A stretch of DNA of 64,000 nucleotides. It comes from Euzebya tangerina. GTDB taxonomy: Bacteria > Actinomycetota > Nitriliruptoria > Euzebyales > Euzebyaceae. The stretch's first letter is position 1; each line of letters begins with the position of its first letter. This document shows positions 8,356-17,186 of this stretch, one piece after another. The stretch spans positions 806,001 through 870,000 of the forward strand of contig NZ_PPDK01000001.1 of the NCBI RefSeq assembly GCF_003074135.1. Direction: 5' to 3'. Below the pieces are notes generated by a model. It searched no databases, was not told the origin of the DNA, and saw only the letters and a program-made list of their open reading frames with translations. The translations under genes were made by a program, and so were the position numbers.

Positions 8356-9819
8356 TCACATGTGGGAGCGCGGGTCGACCGGTGAGCCAGCGTCGCGGAC
8401 TTCCCAATGAAGGTGGTTCCCAGTCGAGTAGCCCGTGGTGCCGACATAGCCGATGACTTGGCCTTGCGAGACAACATCACCAGTGCTGGACGCCAGTTGC
8501 GACTGGTGGGCGTACAGCGTGGTGATCCCTCCGCCGTGATCGATGATCACAGCGTTCCCATACCCGCCTCGCCAACCGGCGAAGATGACCGTTCCTGCAC
8601 CAGCTGCACCGATTGGGGTGCCCCCCGGCGCGGCGATGTCCATGCCGGCGTGCAGCTTGCTGACCCCGCTGATCGGATGGATCCGATACCCGAATTCAGA
8701 ACTGACCCGGCCAGCCACCGGTATGGAGAACCCACCGGAGGAAACGGTCTGATCAACGGGGGCCGCCTGCGCCACATCGGGCTCCGCCGTAGAGGTGCCT
8801 GCTTCCCCTGCCGCCGCATCGTCATCCACTGGTGGATCGGTCGGGTCGCTGTCGCCGTCCGATGGACGTGCGGCAGAGGTCGACGCTGCCGAATCATCGT
8901 CACCAGTGAACGAAGACGTCGAGGCCGCGGCCGCTGCATCCGTCTCCTCAGCTGACTCCGCTGCCGCTGCTGCGGCTTCGGCCGCTGCCACGCGTTCAGC
9001 CTCTTGGCGCGCGGCGATCTCGGCCAGTTCCTGTCGCAGTTCATCCGACTCCTGCTCGAGCTCTGCCACCAGCGCAGTTGCAGACTCCCGGTCGCGCTGC
9101 AAGGCGGCCAGCACTCCCTGCTTCTCCTCGGCCTGAGCCTGCTGGGCCGCAACGAGCTCCGCCTGCTGCCTGACCAGTGACGCGACGTTGTCTCTCTCGG
9201 CGGCTGCGGCTGCCCGCTGTCCCTCGCGTAGCGATCGCAGCCGCGCTCGTTCGTCGCGGTCGGCCGCAAGCGTGGCGCGCAGTACCTCGAGTTGCTCAGC
9301 GCCGCTCAGTTGGTCTTGCGTTATGCGTTCCAGGTAACTTGATGCCACGGAGACATCGGCGGCGCGGCGAACGCTGAGGAGTGCGGTCACCCCCGTTGGG
9401 GCGGTGGACATGTACTCCTGCCTCACCGATTCTCCGAACTCGGTTTCGGCAGTCTGGAGTTCGGTTTCCGTCGTCTCCAGTCTGGCGGCGGTCTGGTCCA
9501 GCTGAGCCTGCGTGGCCGCCAGGACACGCTCGCGGTCCTCAAGGTCGGCTTCCGCTTCGCCCAGTTCGGACTCCAACTCGTTGAGCGTGGCTTGGGTCTC
9601 TCGCTGCGCAGCCACGATCACGTCCAACTGCGCCACCGTCCCCTCGATCTCGTCCTGGATGCCCGATGACTCGTCCTCGGCCTCATCGATCCGATTCTCC
9701 AGTTCCTCGAGGTCCGACTGGGTCTGCGCCGATGCCGCCGATGTCGAGGATGCGAGAACAGCCACGAGGATCAAAACGGTCACCCGCAGGCGCCACGTCG
9801 GTAAGCGGACCATTTGCAT
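8356..9819 (-). CDS. Secreted coiled-coil M23 peptidoglycan endopeptidase
   Basis: A 487-residue protein starting at ATG 9819 (ATG 9813 also possible): signal peptide (about 1-32), a long coiled coil (about 35-280, many LEELE and RETQATLNELE heptads), an Ala/Asp-rich linker and a C-terminal M23 LytM domain. Zinc ligands are visible in KLHAGMDIAAP (HxxxD) and NHLHWEV (HxH). The architecture resembles EnvC/NlpD or RipA-like regulators and endopeptidases of division or cell-wall remodelling. A longer open frame to 9987 would read through both putative BlaI operators and has no signal-like start. Control by the neighbouring BlaI system is inferred. Confidence 0.85.
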   Translation of the reverse strand: MQMVRLPTWRLRVTVLILVAVLASSTSAASAQTQSDLEELENRIDEAEDESSGIQDEIEGTVAQLDVIVAAQRETQATLNELESELGEAEADLEDRERVLAATQAQLDQTAARLETTETELQTAETEFGESVRQEYMSTAPTGVTALLSVRRAADVSVASSYLERITQDQLSGAEQLEVLRATLAADRDERARLRSLREGQRAAAAAERDNVASLVRQQAELVAAQQAQAEEKQGVLAALQRDRESATALVAELEQESDELRQELAEIAARQEAERVAAAEAAAAAAESAEETDAAAAASTSSFTGDDDSAASTSAARPSDGDSDPTDPPVDDDAAAGEAGTSTAEPDVAQAAPVDQTVSSGGFSIPVAGRVSSEFGYRIHPISGVSKLHAGMDIAAPGGTPIGAAGAGTVIFAGWRGGYGNAVIIDHGGGITTLYAHQSQLASSTGDVVSQGQVIGYVGTTGYSTGNHLHWEVRDAGSPVDPRSHM

Positions 9820-9827
9820 CAAACGTA

Positions 9828-9845
9828 AACTACTTGACCGTAGTA
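9828..9845 (-). promoter_or_regulatory. Putative BlaI-family operator at the M23 peptidase start
   Basis: On the minus strand TACTACGGTCAAGTAGTT fits TACTAC-N6-GTAGTA with one mismatch. It ends nine bases before the ATG at 9819, with no ribosome-binding site between, suggesting a leaderless transcript whose promoter is covered by the repressor. Confidence 0.6.
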
Positions 9846-9936
9846 GACCGACCCTTGGCCATGCGGGCAGCCAGGAGAGGCGCACGTGATTGGCGGGTGC
9901 ACCTGCTTGTTCGTTGGGCGCTACGACGGATGAAAG

Positions 9937-9954
9937 TACTACCGTGTCGTCGTA
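9937..9954. promoter_or_regulatory. Second putative BlaI-family operator upstream of the M23 peptidase
   Basis: TACTACCGTGTCGTCGTA shares both half-sites (TACTAC and GTCGTA) and the six-base spacing with the blaI site at 7119. It lies about 120 bases upstream of the M23 start, giving that gene a pair of sites. Confidence 0.5.
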
Positions 9955-10003
9955 CGATCGGGTGTCGATGCGTTTCCCCGCAACCACACCCCTGCTGGCC
10001 CGG

Positions 10004-10723
10004 TCAGATCGGGGGCCAACCGAACCGGGCGTACCAGCCGAGCATCCGACTCATCAAGATGGTCCACCCGCCGGTCGAGATGGCGATACCCATGCCGATC
10101 AGCAGCACCCCACCGGCTACCTCGATACGGCGGGTGTGGTGGACCAACCACGACCACGTCCGTCGACCGCGCACGAGCCCACGCGCGATCACGAGGAACG
10201 GCAGACTGAGTCCGGCGGCATAGCAGGCGAGCAGGAGGGCCCCACGGGCGACGCTGGTCTGGGTCGACGCGGTGGCCAGAATGCTGGCCAGGACTGGGCC
10301 CACACAGGGTGTCCATCCCAGGGCGAAGGCCGCGCCGAGCGGGAGAGCACCACCAGGGCCCTGTGGCAGGGTATCGAGCCGAAATCGGCGTTCGCGTTGC
10401 AGCCACGGAATGCGGATGACTCCGAGCATGCTGACGCCCATGACAACGATGACGACTCCCGCTACCCGATCCAGGACGTCCGCGCGCGACGCGAGGAAGA
10501 AGCCGACGGCGGTGGCAGCCGCGCCCAAGGCCGTGAACGTCAGTCCGAAGCCAACCACGAACAGCACCGCTCCGGCCCAGATGCGCCGCGGGGCACCGGA
10601 CGGGTCGTCCATCCCGGATACGAACGCCACATAACCGGGCACCAGGGGAAGCGCGCAGGGAGACGTGAAGGAGACCACTCCGGCGACGACCGCCAACGCA
10701 CCGGTGGTGAGGAGTTCGATCAC
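10004..10723 (-). CDS. ccdA: Cytochrome c biogenesis / thiol-disulfide transporter CcdA
   Basis: A six-helix membrane protein of about 239 residues. CcdA passes electrons from cytoplasmic thioredoxin across the membrane to the extracytoplasmic thioredoxin that keeps apocytochrome c haem sites reduced. The redox-active cysteines are in place: FTSPCALPLVPGY in helix 1 and GWTPCVGP in helix 4. I prefer GTG 10723, which gives the usual short N-terminus MIELLTTGALAVVAGVVSF; a GTG at 10801 would add an atypical 26 residues and overlap the divergent ccmA. The likely partner is the TlpA-like protein at 16536. Confidence 0.88.
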   Translation of the reverse strand: MIELLTTGALAVVAGVVSFTSPCALPLVPGYVAFVSGMDDPSGAPRRIWAGAVLFVVGFGLTFTALGAAATAVGFFLASRADVLDRVAGVVIVVMGVSMLGVIRIPWLQRERRFRLDTLPQGPGGALPLGAAFALGWTPCVGPVLASILATASTQTSVARGALLLACYAAGLSLPFLVIARGLVRGRRTWSWLVHHTRRIEVAGGVLLIGMGIAISTGGWTILMSRMLGWYARFGWPPI

Positions 10724-10743
10724 GCGCAGGTTGCCAGCGGGGA

Positions 10744-10760
10744 CATACCACGACGGTATG
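10744..10760. promoter_or_regulatory. Dyad in the divergent ccdA-ccmA promoter region
   Basis: CATACC and GGTATG, perfect 6-bp arms around ACGAC. It occupies the gap between the divergent starts, and the last three bases are the proposed ccmA ATG. The geometry matches the BlaI-type dyad at 7121-7137, but the sequence differs, so the regulator is unknown. Confidence 0.4.
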
Positions 10761-11413
10761 GCGACGACGTCCACCAGGCACCCCTGATTGCCCGCCTCCA
10801 CGACGTTTCCCTGACGCTGGGCGGCAGACCTGTACTACGAGGCCTGGCGTTGTCCCTCTTTGCGGGCGAATGCGTCACCGTGGAAGGCCACAACGGCAGC
10901 GGCAAGACGTCGCTCCTTCGTCTGCTCGCCGGGCTGGTCCAGCCGGCTGCCGGCCACGGGGAGGTGTTGGGAGTACCGCTTGGCTTCAGACCGCACCTCC
11001 CCGACTCCGTCGCCATGGTAGGGCATGAGACGTCGCTACATCCCGACCTCACCGTGCACGAGAATCTGCAGCTCGTCGGGGATCTTCTCGGACGTCCGCG
11101 TCGTGAGATCGACACGCAACTCCATCGCGTCGGCCTCGAGGCGCTGGCAGGCCGTGTGGTGAGCGGGTGTTCGGCGGGGATGCGTCGGCGTGCGGAGTTC
11201 GCGCGGGTGGGCCTGATCTCTCCCGACCTGTTGCTGTTGGATGAGCCCGACACCAGCCTTGACGGCGATGCCCGTCAGGTCGTGGACGATGCCATCGCGG
11301 ACGTCCTTGGCCGTCGAGGGACCGTCGTCTTGGTGTCTCACGACCCGGCAAGAGCAGCGATGCTTGCCACGCGGCGGACAGAGCTTCGTCATGGGCGACT
11401 GGCAGCCGTGTGA
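10758..11413 (+). CDS. ccmA: Haem exporter ATPase CcmA, with apparent frameshift near the start
   Basis: ABC ATPase of the CcmABCD complex that releases holo-CcmE. Walker A is GHNGSGKTSLLRLLAGL, Walker B is LLLLDEPDTSLD, and the signature reads CSAGMRRRAEFAR. The main frame has no ATG, GTG or TTG for over 75 codons upstream of CTG 10784. ATG 10758 opens in another frame and gives MATTSTRHP before a stop; a single extra C in the CCCC run at 10781-10784 would join it to LIARLHDVSLTLGG, a convincing CcmA N-terminus. I read this as a one-base deletion, a sequencing error or slippage. The stop overlaps ccmB. Confidence 0.82.
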
Positions 11414-12087
11414 GCAGTTCACACGTCCGCTTGGATGCTCTCGTCCCACTTGTTCGCGCTGAATTGGTGGCAGAAAGACGGACGGGGCAGGCAGCGGGAC
11501 TCGTCCTGCCCTTCGCCGCCGCAGCGTTGGTGGTGCTGGCCATTGCTGTAGGGGCCGATGCGGCACTTCTCCGGCGCATCGGCCCCGGACTGTACTGGGC
11601 AGTGGTCATCCTGTTCGGCAGTCTGGTCACGGCTCGGCCTTCGGTCGAGTCGAGCACCCCACACCGTGAGATGCTTGCACTCCTGGGAGTGGACCCGATT
11701 GCTTCCTACCTGGCCAACACGGTTGCCGCCGCTGCCATGATCGGGGTCCTCCAGGCGATCTTGGCTCCCGTCGCCCTTGTGTTGTTCGATCTGCCGCTCC
11801 GGGCACTGGCCTCGACCGTCGCTGTCGCTGTCCTCGGATCCTTGGCGCTCGCGTCGATCGGCACACTTGCGGCAGAGTTGAGCCGTGACCAGCGCATCGG
11901 TGCTTCCTTCATCCCCCTGATCACGACTCCTCTTGCCGTGCCGCTTGCCATCGCTGCCGTACAGGTTGCCGAGGCGGAGACCTACGACGGCGCATCCCTG
12001 CCCTGGTTGTTGCTCGTCGCCGCGATGGCTGTCGTTGCGCTGGCGAGTGGCGTCCTCGTAGCCCGATTCACCGGAGGAAGCGCATGA
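11410..12087 (+). CDS. ccmB: Haem exporter permease CcmB
   Basis: A 225-residue six-helix membrane protein, the usual CcmB length. It follows ccmA with a 4-base overlap (GTG start inside GTGTGA) and precedes ccmC. The SLVTARPSVESSTPHREMLALLGVDP segment corresponds to the conserved cytoplasmic loop that contacts CcmA. Together with CcmA and CcmC it forms the ABC-type complex that drives release of haem-loaded CcmE. Identification rests on position and topology; primary sequence of this family is divergent. Confidence 0.85.
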   Translation: MSSSHVRLDALVPLVRAELVAERRTGQAAGLVLPFAAAALVVLAIAVGADAALLRRIGPGLYWAVVILFGSLVTARPSVESSTPHREMLALLGVDPIASYLANTVAAAAMIGVLQAILAPVALVLFDLPLRALASTVAVAVLGSLALASIGTLAAELSRDQRIGASFIPLITTPLAVPLAIAAVQVAEAETYDGASLPWLLLVAAMAVVALASGVLVARFTGGSA

Positions 12088-12860
12088 ACCCGGCAGCCGA
12101 TGCCCCGGTCACAACGGATACCGGAAGCGCGGGGTATGTCCGGCGGACATCGCTGTGGGCCCGAGCCGCCACCGGCGCCATGACGGCGGCAGTGTTCATG
12201 ATCGTGGTCGCACCCCCCGACCGGCTTCAGGGCGATGTCCAACGCCTTCTCTACGTCCATGTCCCGACGGCATGGCTCGCCTATCTGGCCTTCGCCGTAA
12301 CGCTGCTCGGCTCGGCCGCTTGGCTGGCCACGCGGCGCCAGAGGTGGGATCGTCTGGCGGCAGCGTCTGCGGAAGTCGGCGTGGTCTTCACCGGGCTCAC
12401 CCTGGCGTTGGGCTCGATCTGGGGCAAGCCGGTGTGGGGGGTCTGGTGGACCTGGGATCCCCGTCTGGTCACCACGGCTCTGCTCTTCTTCGTCTACCTC
12501 GGGTACCTCGCACTACGACGGGCAACGATAGATCCGGTGTTGCGCGCCCGACGTTCGGCCCTCCTCGGAATCGTCTCCTTCATTCAGGTCCCGGTCATCC
12601 ACTTCTCCGTGGTGTGGTGGCGGACGCTTCATCAACCGGCAACTGTCCTGCGCCCGTCGGCGGCCAGCATGGCACCGTCGATGCTGGCGGCCTTGTTCGC
12701 AAGTCTGGCGGCGTTCACGCTGATCTACGTCGTGCTGCTTCGGACCCGCATTCGCCTTCTGACGCTCGAGGAACTCGCTGAGGCGCGAACTGCTGAACGT
12801 CCCGTCGCCGGGGACGATGTGCGTCCGGTTGCGGTGGCAGGTGGGACATCCGATGGATGA
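12084..12860 (+). CDS. ccmC: Haem-handling protein CcmC
   Basis: A 258-residue protein with six membrane helices. It has the tryptophan-rich WWD signature, [16 protein letters not shown], flanked by conserved His residues ([10 protein letters not shown] and [17 protein letters not shown]) that bind haem at the outer face. CcmC loads haem onto CcmE. ATG 12084 overlaps the ccmB stop (ATGA). A hydrophilic C-terminal tail of about 35 residues is variable. Confidence 0.93.
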   Translation: MNPAADAPVTTDTGSAGYVRRTSLWARAATGAMTAAVFMIVVAPPDRLQGDVQRLLYVHVPTAWLAYLAFAVTLLGSAAWLATRRQRWDRLAAASAEVGVVFTGLTLALGSIWGKPVWGVWWTWDPRLVTTALLFFVYLGYLALRRATIDPVLRARRSALLGIVSFIQVPVIHFSVVWWRTLHQPATVLRPSAASMAPSMLAALFASLAAFTLIYVVLLRTRIRLLTLEELAEARTAERPVAGDDVRPVAVAGGTSDG

Positions 12861-12984
12861 CATCGGTTGGCTCCTTGCGGGTTACGGCCTCACCGCGACG
12901 ACAATCGTCGTGTACCTGCGTGTCCTCCAGCGTCGGATCCGCGCCCATACGTCCGATGCACACGAAGGGCCTACATCTCGATGA
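12853..12984 (+). CDS. ccmD: Small CcmD-like membrane protein
   Basis: A 43-residue product: a short N-terminus, one membrane helix (WLLAGYGLTATTIVVYL) and a basic stretch (RVLQRRIRAH), which is the standard CcmD layout. It overlaps ccmC by 8 bases and ccmE by 4 bases (ATGA). CcmD tethers CcmC, CcmE and the ABC subunits. Size, topology and exact position between ccmC and ccmE support the call. Confidence 0.85.
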   Translation: MDDIGWLLAGYGLTATTIVVYLRVLQRRIRAHTSDAHEGPTSR

Positions 12985-13379
12985 AGTCCGCGACCCTCCT
13001 CCTCTCTCTCGGCGGCGTGGCCGCGGTTCTCACGGGCTTCTTGGTCTTCGGTGGACTTGGGGACAACCTGACCTACTACCTGACCCCGACCGAGGCTGTC
13101 GATCAACGCGACGACTTTGCCGATGGTCGTCGGTTCCGCCTTGCCGGCGATGTCCAACCGGGAAGCGTCGTCGAGGCAGAGGACGGTCTTGAGTTCGTCG
13201 TCGCCGACGGTGGAGAGGCCGTCCGAGTCCTTCATGACGGGCTGCCGCCCCAGCTCTTCTCGGAGGGCATCGAAGTGGTGGTCGAGGGCCTATGGGAAGA
13301 CGACGTCTTCATGTCCTACACGATGCTGGTCAAGCACGACGAGGAGTACTACCCGCCCAGCGAAGAGGCTTCCCCATGA
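12981..13379 (+). CDS. ccmE: Haem chaperone CcmE
   Basis: A 132-residue protein: an N-terminal membrane anchor (about 1-25) and an OB-fold extracytoplasmic domain. The covalent haem-binding site is seen near the C-terminus as LVKHDEEYYPP, the HDExY type of classical bacterial CcmE (His for haem vinyl attachment, Tyr as axial ligand), not the Cys variant of archaea and some other bacteria. It carries haem from CcmC to the CcmF lyase. Confidence 0.93.
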   Translation: MKSATLLLSLGGVAAVLTGFLVFGGLGDNLTYYLTPTEAVDQRDDFADGRRFRLAGDVQPGSVVEAEDGLEFVVADGGEAVRVLHDGLPPQLFSEGIEVVVEGLWEDDVFMSYTMLVKHDEEYYPPSEEASP

Positions 13380-15364
13380 CACGGCTGTTGGCCAATGCAT
13401 TCCTCACGGTGGGCACGGTTGCCGCGCTCGGATTGCTGACGACCGCAGTGTCTTCCGCCCGCAGGCGTCCGCTGCCCGGCCCCACGCCACGTGCCTTCGC
13501 CGCAGCGTGTCTCCTCGCGGCTGGGGCCGCCTTTCTCGCCCTCGAGTTCGCGCTCTTGACTGACGACTTCAGCATCGCCTACGTCGCCGACAACCACGCC
13601 CGCTCCACACCGTTGCTGTTCAGCGTCGCCACGGCTTGGGCGGCGCTCGAGGGCAGCATCGTGCTGTGGTGTCTTGTTCTGGCGTTCTTCACGTGGTTGT
13701 TCGTGCGGAGCGTGCCCGCCAATGACCGCCTGGGCATGGCCGCAACAGCGGTGATCGCCGTCGTGGCCGTCTTCTTCTTCGGGCTGGTTCTGACGGTCGC
13801 CAATCCGTTCGGCGTCGTCGCAAACCCCCTGCCGGACGGTCCCGGCCCGAATCCCCTGCTGTTGAACCATCCACTCATGGCCGTCCATCCGCCGCTGCTG
13901 TACCTGGGCTACATCGCGGTCACGATTCCCTTCGGCCTTGGCGTGGGTGCACTTCTGGTCGGTGACGCCGGTTCCGGATGGTTGATCCGGACACGCAACT
14001 GGGCCTTGCTCTCCTGGGTGTTCCTCACCGCAGGGATTGGCGTTGGGGCGCTGTGGTCCTATGAGGTCCTGGGGTGGGGAGGGTACTGGTCGTGGGACCC
14101 TGTCGAGAACGCCTCGCTGATGCCGTGGTTGGTCCTGACAGCGTTCTTGCACTCGAGCATCGCGCAAGTTCGACGCGGCGCGCTCAGCGCCTGGAACGTG
14201 TTGCTCGTCATCGCGACGTTCTCGTTGACGATCCTGGGGACATTCCTGACACGGTCCGGAGTGGTTGCGTCAGTCCACAGCTTCACCCAATCAGAGATCG
14301 GTCCGGCGTTGCTGGGCTTCTTCGTCGTGGTTGTGGTGCTCTCCCTGTCACTGATGGGAAGCAGGGCCCACCTCGTATCGTCACCACCGCGCATCGAACG
14401 TCTACTCAGCCGCGAGGGTGCCTTCCTAGCCAACAACCTGCTCTTCACGCTGCTCACCCTGGTCGTGCTGCTCGGCACGACCTACCCCATCGTGCTGGAG
14501 GCGTTCACCGGTCAACAGGTTTCGGTAGGGCGGCCCTTCTTCGATCGGTTCGCGGGCCCCATCGGGCTGGTGCTGCTGCTGGCGATGGCCGTCGGATCGG
14601 TCCTTCCCTATCGGGCACTTCGGCCCAGCGTTCTGTGGAACCGTCTGCAAGTCCCGGTCATCGTGGCACTCGCCGCGGGTGCGACCACTGCTCTGGCCGT
14701 GGAGGCAAGCATCTGGTTGGTCAGCACGGTCAGCTTGGCGGCCCTGGTGTGCCTCATCCCGGTGAGCGAGGCGGCACGGAGAACAAGTGGGTCGGTTCTT
14801 GATCGTCGTCGCGCACTGGCCCGCATGGTGCGGGGCGATCGACGATACTGGGGTGGGCAACTGGGGCACGTCGGTTTCGCGGTGCTGGCCCTTGGCGTCG
14901 TGATGAGTGGCGTCCTGGGATCGGACGCCACGGTCGAGTTGCGCAGAGGTGAGGTGGTCCCGGTTCTGGACCGGGCCTTGCGCTTCGACGGCCTCCGAGA
15001 AGTTGAGCAGGTCAATCGAACGGTGACCACCGCCTCGATCGCCGTCATCGAGGGCGGCGCAGAGGTGGCGCAGATGTCACCGGGATTGAACACCTATCCG
15101 GCACGGGGTCAGAGCGTCGCCAGTCCGTCAGTCCGGACGACACTCACTGGTGACCTGTACCTGGCCATCCGAGACATGGAGAAGGACCGAGTCGTGCTCG
15201 AGGTCTACTGGTGGCCCGTGCAGTGGATCGTCTGGGTGGGAATCGCGTTGATGGTGCTCGGAGGGGCGTGGGCCTTGTCCGGACGCCGAAAGACCACCCG
15301 GGGTGTGCAGCAACGGACGGCGGACTTCTCACCGCTGGAAGCCTCGGAGAAGGCGCATGCCTGA
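13376..15364 (+). CDS. ccmF: Cytochrome c haem lyase subunit CcmF
   Basis: A 662-residue membrane protein with about 14-15 helices. The WWD-domain signature is GWGGYWSWDPVENASLMPWL, with conserved His residues around it (LLNHPLMAVHPPLLYLGY and FLHSSIAQVRRG). ATG 13376 overlaps the ccmE stop; an in-frame start further upstream lies inside ccmE. CcmF with CcmH attaches haem to the CxxCH motif of apocytochromes such as the one at 37641 and the CtaC C-terminal domain. Length is normal for the family. Confidence 0.95.
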   Translation: MTRLLANAFLTVGTVAALGLLTTAVSSARRRPLPGPTPRAFAAACLLAAGAAFLALEFALLTDDFSIAYVADNHARSTPLLFSVATAWAALEGSIVLWCLVLAFFTWLFVRSVPANDRLGMAATAVIAVVAVFFFGLVLTVANPFGVVANPLPDGPGPNPLLLNHPLMAVHPPLLYLGYIAVTIPFGLGVGALLVGDAGSGWLIRTRNWALLSWVFLTAGIGVGALWSYEVLGWGGYWSWDPVENASLMPWLVLTAFLHSSIAQVRRGALSAWNVLLVIATFSLTILGTFLTRSGVVASVHSFTQSEIGPALLGFFVVVVVLSLSLMGSRAHLVSSPPRIERLLSREGAFLANNLLFTLLTLVVLLGTTYPIVLEAFTGQQVSVGRPFFDRFAGPIGLVLLLAMAVGSVLPYRALRPSVLWNRLQVPVIVALAAGATTALAVEASIWLVSTVSLAALVCLIPVSEAARRTSGSVLDRRRALARMVRGDRRYWGGQLGHVGFAVLALGVVMSGVLGSDATVELRRGEVVPVLDRALRFDGLREVEQVNRTVTTASIAVIEGGAEVAQMSPGLNTYPARGQSVASPSVRTTLTGDLYLAIRDMEKDRVVLEVYWWPVQWIVWVGIALMVLGGAWALSGRRKTTRGVQQRTADFSPLEASEKAHA

Positions 15365-15752
15365 GCGCGTGCGCGGTCTGCTGGCCCCACTCGTCGCTGT
15401 GGTGCTGCTCACGGTGATCATCGGTGCCGTGATCTCGAGGGCGCCGGTCGAGGACGATCTCGCGGGGTCCCTGGCCGGGCGTCTGAGGTGTCCGGTCTGC
15501 CAAGCCGAATCCGTCGCCGCATCCCCGTCCGATACGGCACGGGCGATGGAAGCACAGATCGAAGAGTTTGTCGCCGAGGGGCGGTCCGAGGAGGAGATCA
15601 TCCGCTACTACACCGACCGGTATGGCGACTGGGTGCTCCTAGACCCTCCGGCCCGAGGTGCAACCTTGGCTCTGTGGCTTGCCCCAGGCGTTCTGGCAGC
15701 GGGTGGCGTGGGCCTGGTTGGACTGCAGGTTCGTGGTCGACGACATGACTGA
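15357..15752 (+). CDS. ccmH: Cytochrome c maturation thiol protein CcmH (CycL type)
   Basis: A 131-residue protein with an N-terminal helix, a short three-helix CcmH domain carrying the redox motif LRCPVCQAESVAAS (CxxC), and a C-terminal membrane helix. YTDRYGDWVLLDPPA is the conserved family end of the domain. It reduces or holds apocytochrome c thiols for CcmF. Overlaps ccmF by 8 bases and the following TPR gene by 8 bases. Confidence 0.93.
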   Translation: MPERVRGLLAPLVAVVLLTVIIGAVISRAPVEDDLAGSLAGRLRCPVCQAESVAASPSDTARAMEAQIEEFVAEGRSEEEIIRYYTDRYGDWVLLDPPARGATLALWLAPGVLAAGGVGLVGLQVRGRRHD

Positions 15753-16539
15753 CATGCGGATGCGGGCTCTGGTGGACCGACGGGCCATGGCTCTGCGGGA
15801 CCTCGAGGAGACGAGTCTGCAGGTCTCCCAAGGAGAAATTGACGCGGACACCGCCGACGAACTGCTCGGGCGCTTCCGGCGTGATGTCGCGCGCGTCGAA
15901 CGTGAGATCGAGGAACTGGACGAGGATCTCGATGAGGTCCAGCCCCCTGACACGGCGTCCAAGAGTGGGAGGTCCTCCAAGCGGGCGTTGGCCGGAGTGC
16001 TGGGACTCGTCGTCCTCTTGGCGGCAGCGGGCGTCGTGATGATGACGGAACTGGACGATCGCGCCCCTGGTGGCTTCGTGACGAACGCCGACGAGGACAT
16101 CCCGCCAGCAGGTCGGGATCTCGCTGACGTGACGATGGAGGAGATGGAGGAGGTGGTCGCAGCCAACCCGCAGATCACGGACATGCGCCTGGCATTGGCA
16201 GACCGCTACTTCATGGCCGGAGACGACCGGAGCGCCCTGGACCACTACATGGTCGTGTTGGAGCAGCGGGACGAGCCAGAAGCAATGACGCGAGTGGCGT
16301 CCATCCTCGCCGGACAAGGCGAGGTCGAGTTGGCCGAAGAGCTGGCCAACCTGGCGCTGCGAGAGGACCCTGACAGCGTGGAGGCACGCTACGTACTGGC
16401 CAGCGTTCAGATCGCTCTCGGCCAGGCCTCGGTCGCAGTTGAGACCCTGGCACCGCTACTGGCCCGGACCGACCTGTCACCGGCCGATGCGAGGACTGTT
16501 GACGAGATTGCTGAGCAGGCAGAGCAGGCGGCTGGATGA
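15745..16539 (+). CDS. CcmI-like TPR protein of the cytochrome c maturation operon
   Basis: A 264-residue protein. The N-terminal 90 residues form a helical hairpin of charged heptads, DLEETSLQVSQGEIDADTAD, like the CcmI membrane-proximal region but without a first membrane helix. One membrane segment (about 90-110) follows, then three tetratricopeptide-like repeats (about 150-255: LALADRYFMAGDDRSALDHY and similar). CcmI binds apocytochrome C-termini and presents them to CcmF/H. ATG 15745 overlaps ccmH. CcmI is the best guess from position and domains. Confidence 0.78.
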   Translation: MTDMRMRALVDRRAMALRDLEETSLQVSQGEIDADTADELLGRFRRDVARVEREIEELDEDLDEVQPPDTASKSGRSSKRALAGVLGLVVLLAAAGVVMMTELDDRAPGGFVTNADEDIPPAGRDLADVTMEEMEEVVAANPQITDMRLALADRYFMAGDDRSALDHYMVVLEQRDEPEAMTRVASILAGQGEVELAEELANLALREDPDSVEARYVLASVQIALGQASVAVETLAPLLARTDLSPADARTVDEIAEQAEQAAG

Positions 16540-17129
16540 GCAACTCGGTGCAGACGCCCTGGCCACGTCGTGCGGCCCTTACCGCCGGCGTCGTCCTGTT
16601 GCTGGTGGCGGCAGCGTTCGGAACGAGGTTCGGGGAGGACCCAGGGTTGGTCGATTCGCCCTTGATCGGCCGAACGGCCCCCACGTTCGAACTCGAAGAC
16701 TTGGACGATGGGGAGGTCTGGTCGTCGATCGAGTCTGAGGCCGAAGTCTTGGTAGTCAACTTCTGGGCGTCCTGGTGCGTTCCATGCAGGGAAGAGCATC
16801 CAGCACTGACTGCCACTGCCCGCTCCTATGAGCGTCAGGGCGTTCAGTTCGTCGGCATCGTCTACCAGGATTCCCCCGACCAGGCCCGCGAGTTCCTCGA
16901 TGAGTTGGGCCGCGGGTATCCGAGCCTGCTCGACCCGGATTCGCGCACGTCAATCGACTTCGGTGTCTTCGGCATCCCCGAAACGTTCTTCATCGCGGAC
17001 GGAACCGTCGTGGCGAAAGTGACAGGAGCAGCCGACGAGGCTCTCCTCAGCAGCACCCTGGACGTCATTCTCTCCGGCGGAACGCCGGACAGTGCCGAAC
17101 GGCCGGGATACCAGAGCCAGCCACGTTGA
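16536..17129 (+). CDS. TlpA/ResA/CcmG-like membrane-anchored thiol-disulfide oxidoreductase
   Basis: A 197-residue protein with an N-terminal membrane anchor (about 12-30) and a thioredoxin fold. The active site is NFWASWCVPCREEHPAL (CxxC), and the cis-Pro loop is seen in FGIPETFFIADG. It probably receives electrons from CcdA and reduces apocytochrome c or CcmH. It closes the ccm operon with a 4-base overlap after the TPR gene. Copper-centre (CuA) assembly is another role known for TlpA-type proteins and would suit the adjacent cuproproteins. Confidence 0.88.
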   Translation: MSNSVQTPWPRRAALTAGVVLLLVAAAFGTRFGEDPGLVDSPLIGRTAPTFELEDLDDGEVWSSIESEAEVLVVNFWASWCVPCREEHPALTATARSYERQGVQFVGIVYQDSPDQAREFLDELGRGYPSLLDPDSRTSIDFGVFGIPETFFIADGTVVAKVTGAADEALLSSTLDVILSGGTPDSAERPGYQSQPR

Positions 17130-17186
17130 ACGGACCTCTCTGGTCCCAGCACAACCATCCGTTCAACTCCACCTTGAGGAGCTGAC

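Noticed and set aside
9820-9987. N-terminal extension of the M23 peptidase
   Set aside because: It would bury two operator-like dyads in coding sequence and place 56 non-signal residues before the signal peptide.
9890-10757. In-frame 5' extension of ccmA across the ccdA gene
   Set aside because: It is antisense to ccdA and has shadow composition; CcmA homology begins only at LIARLHDV.
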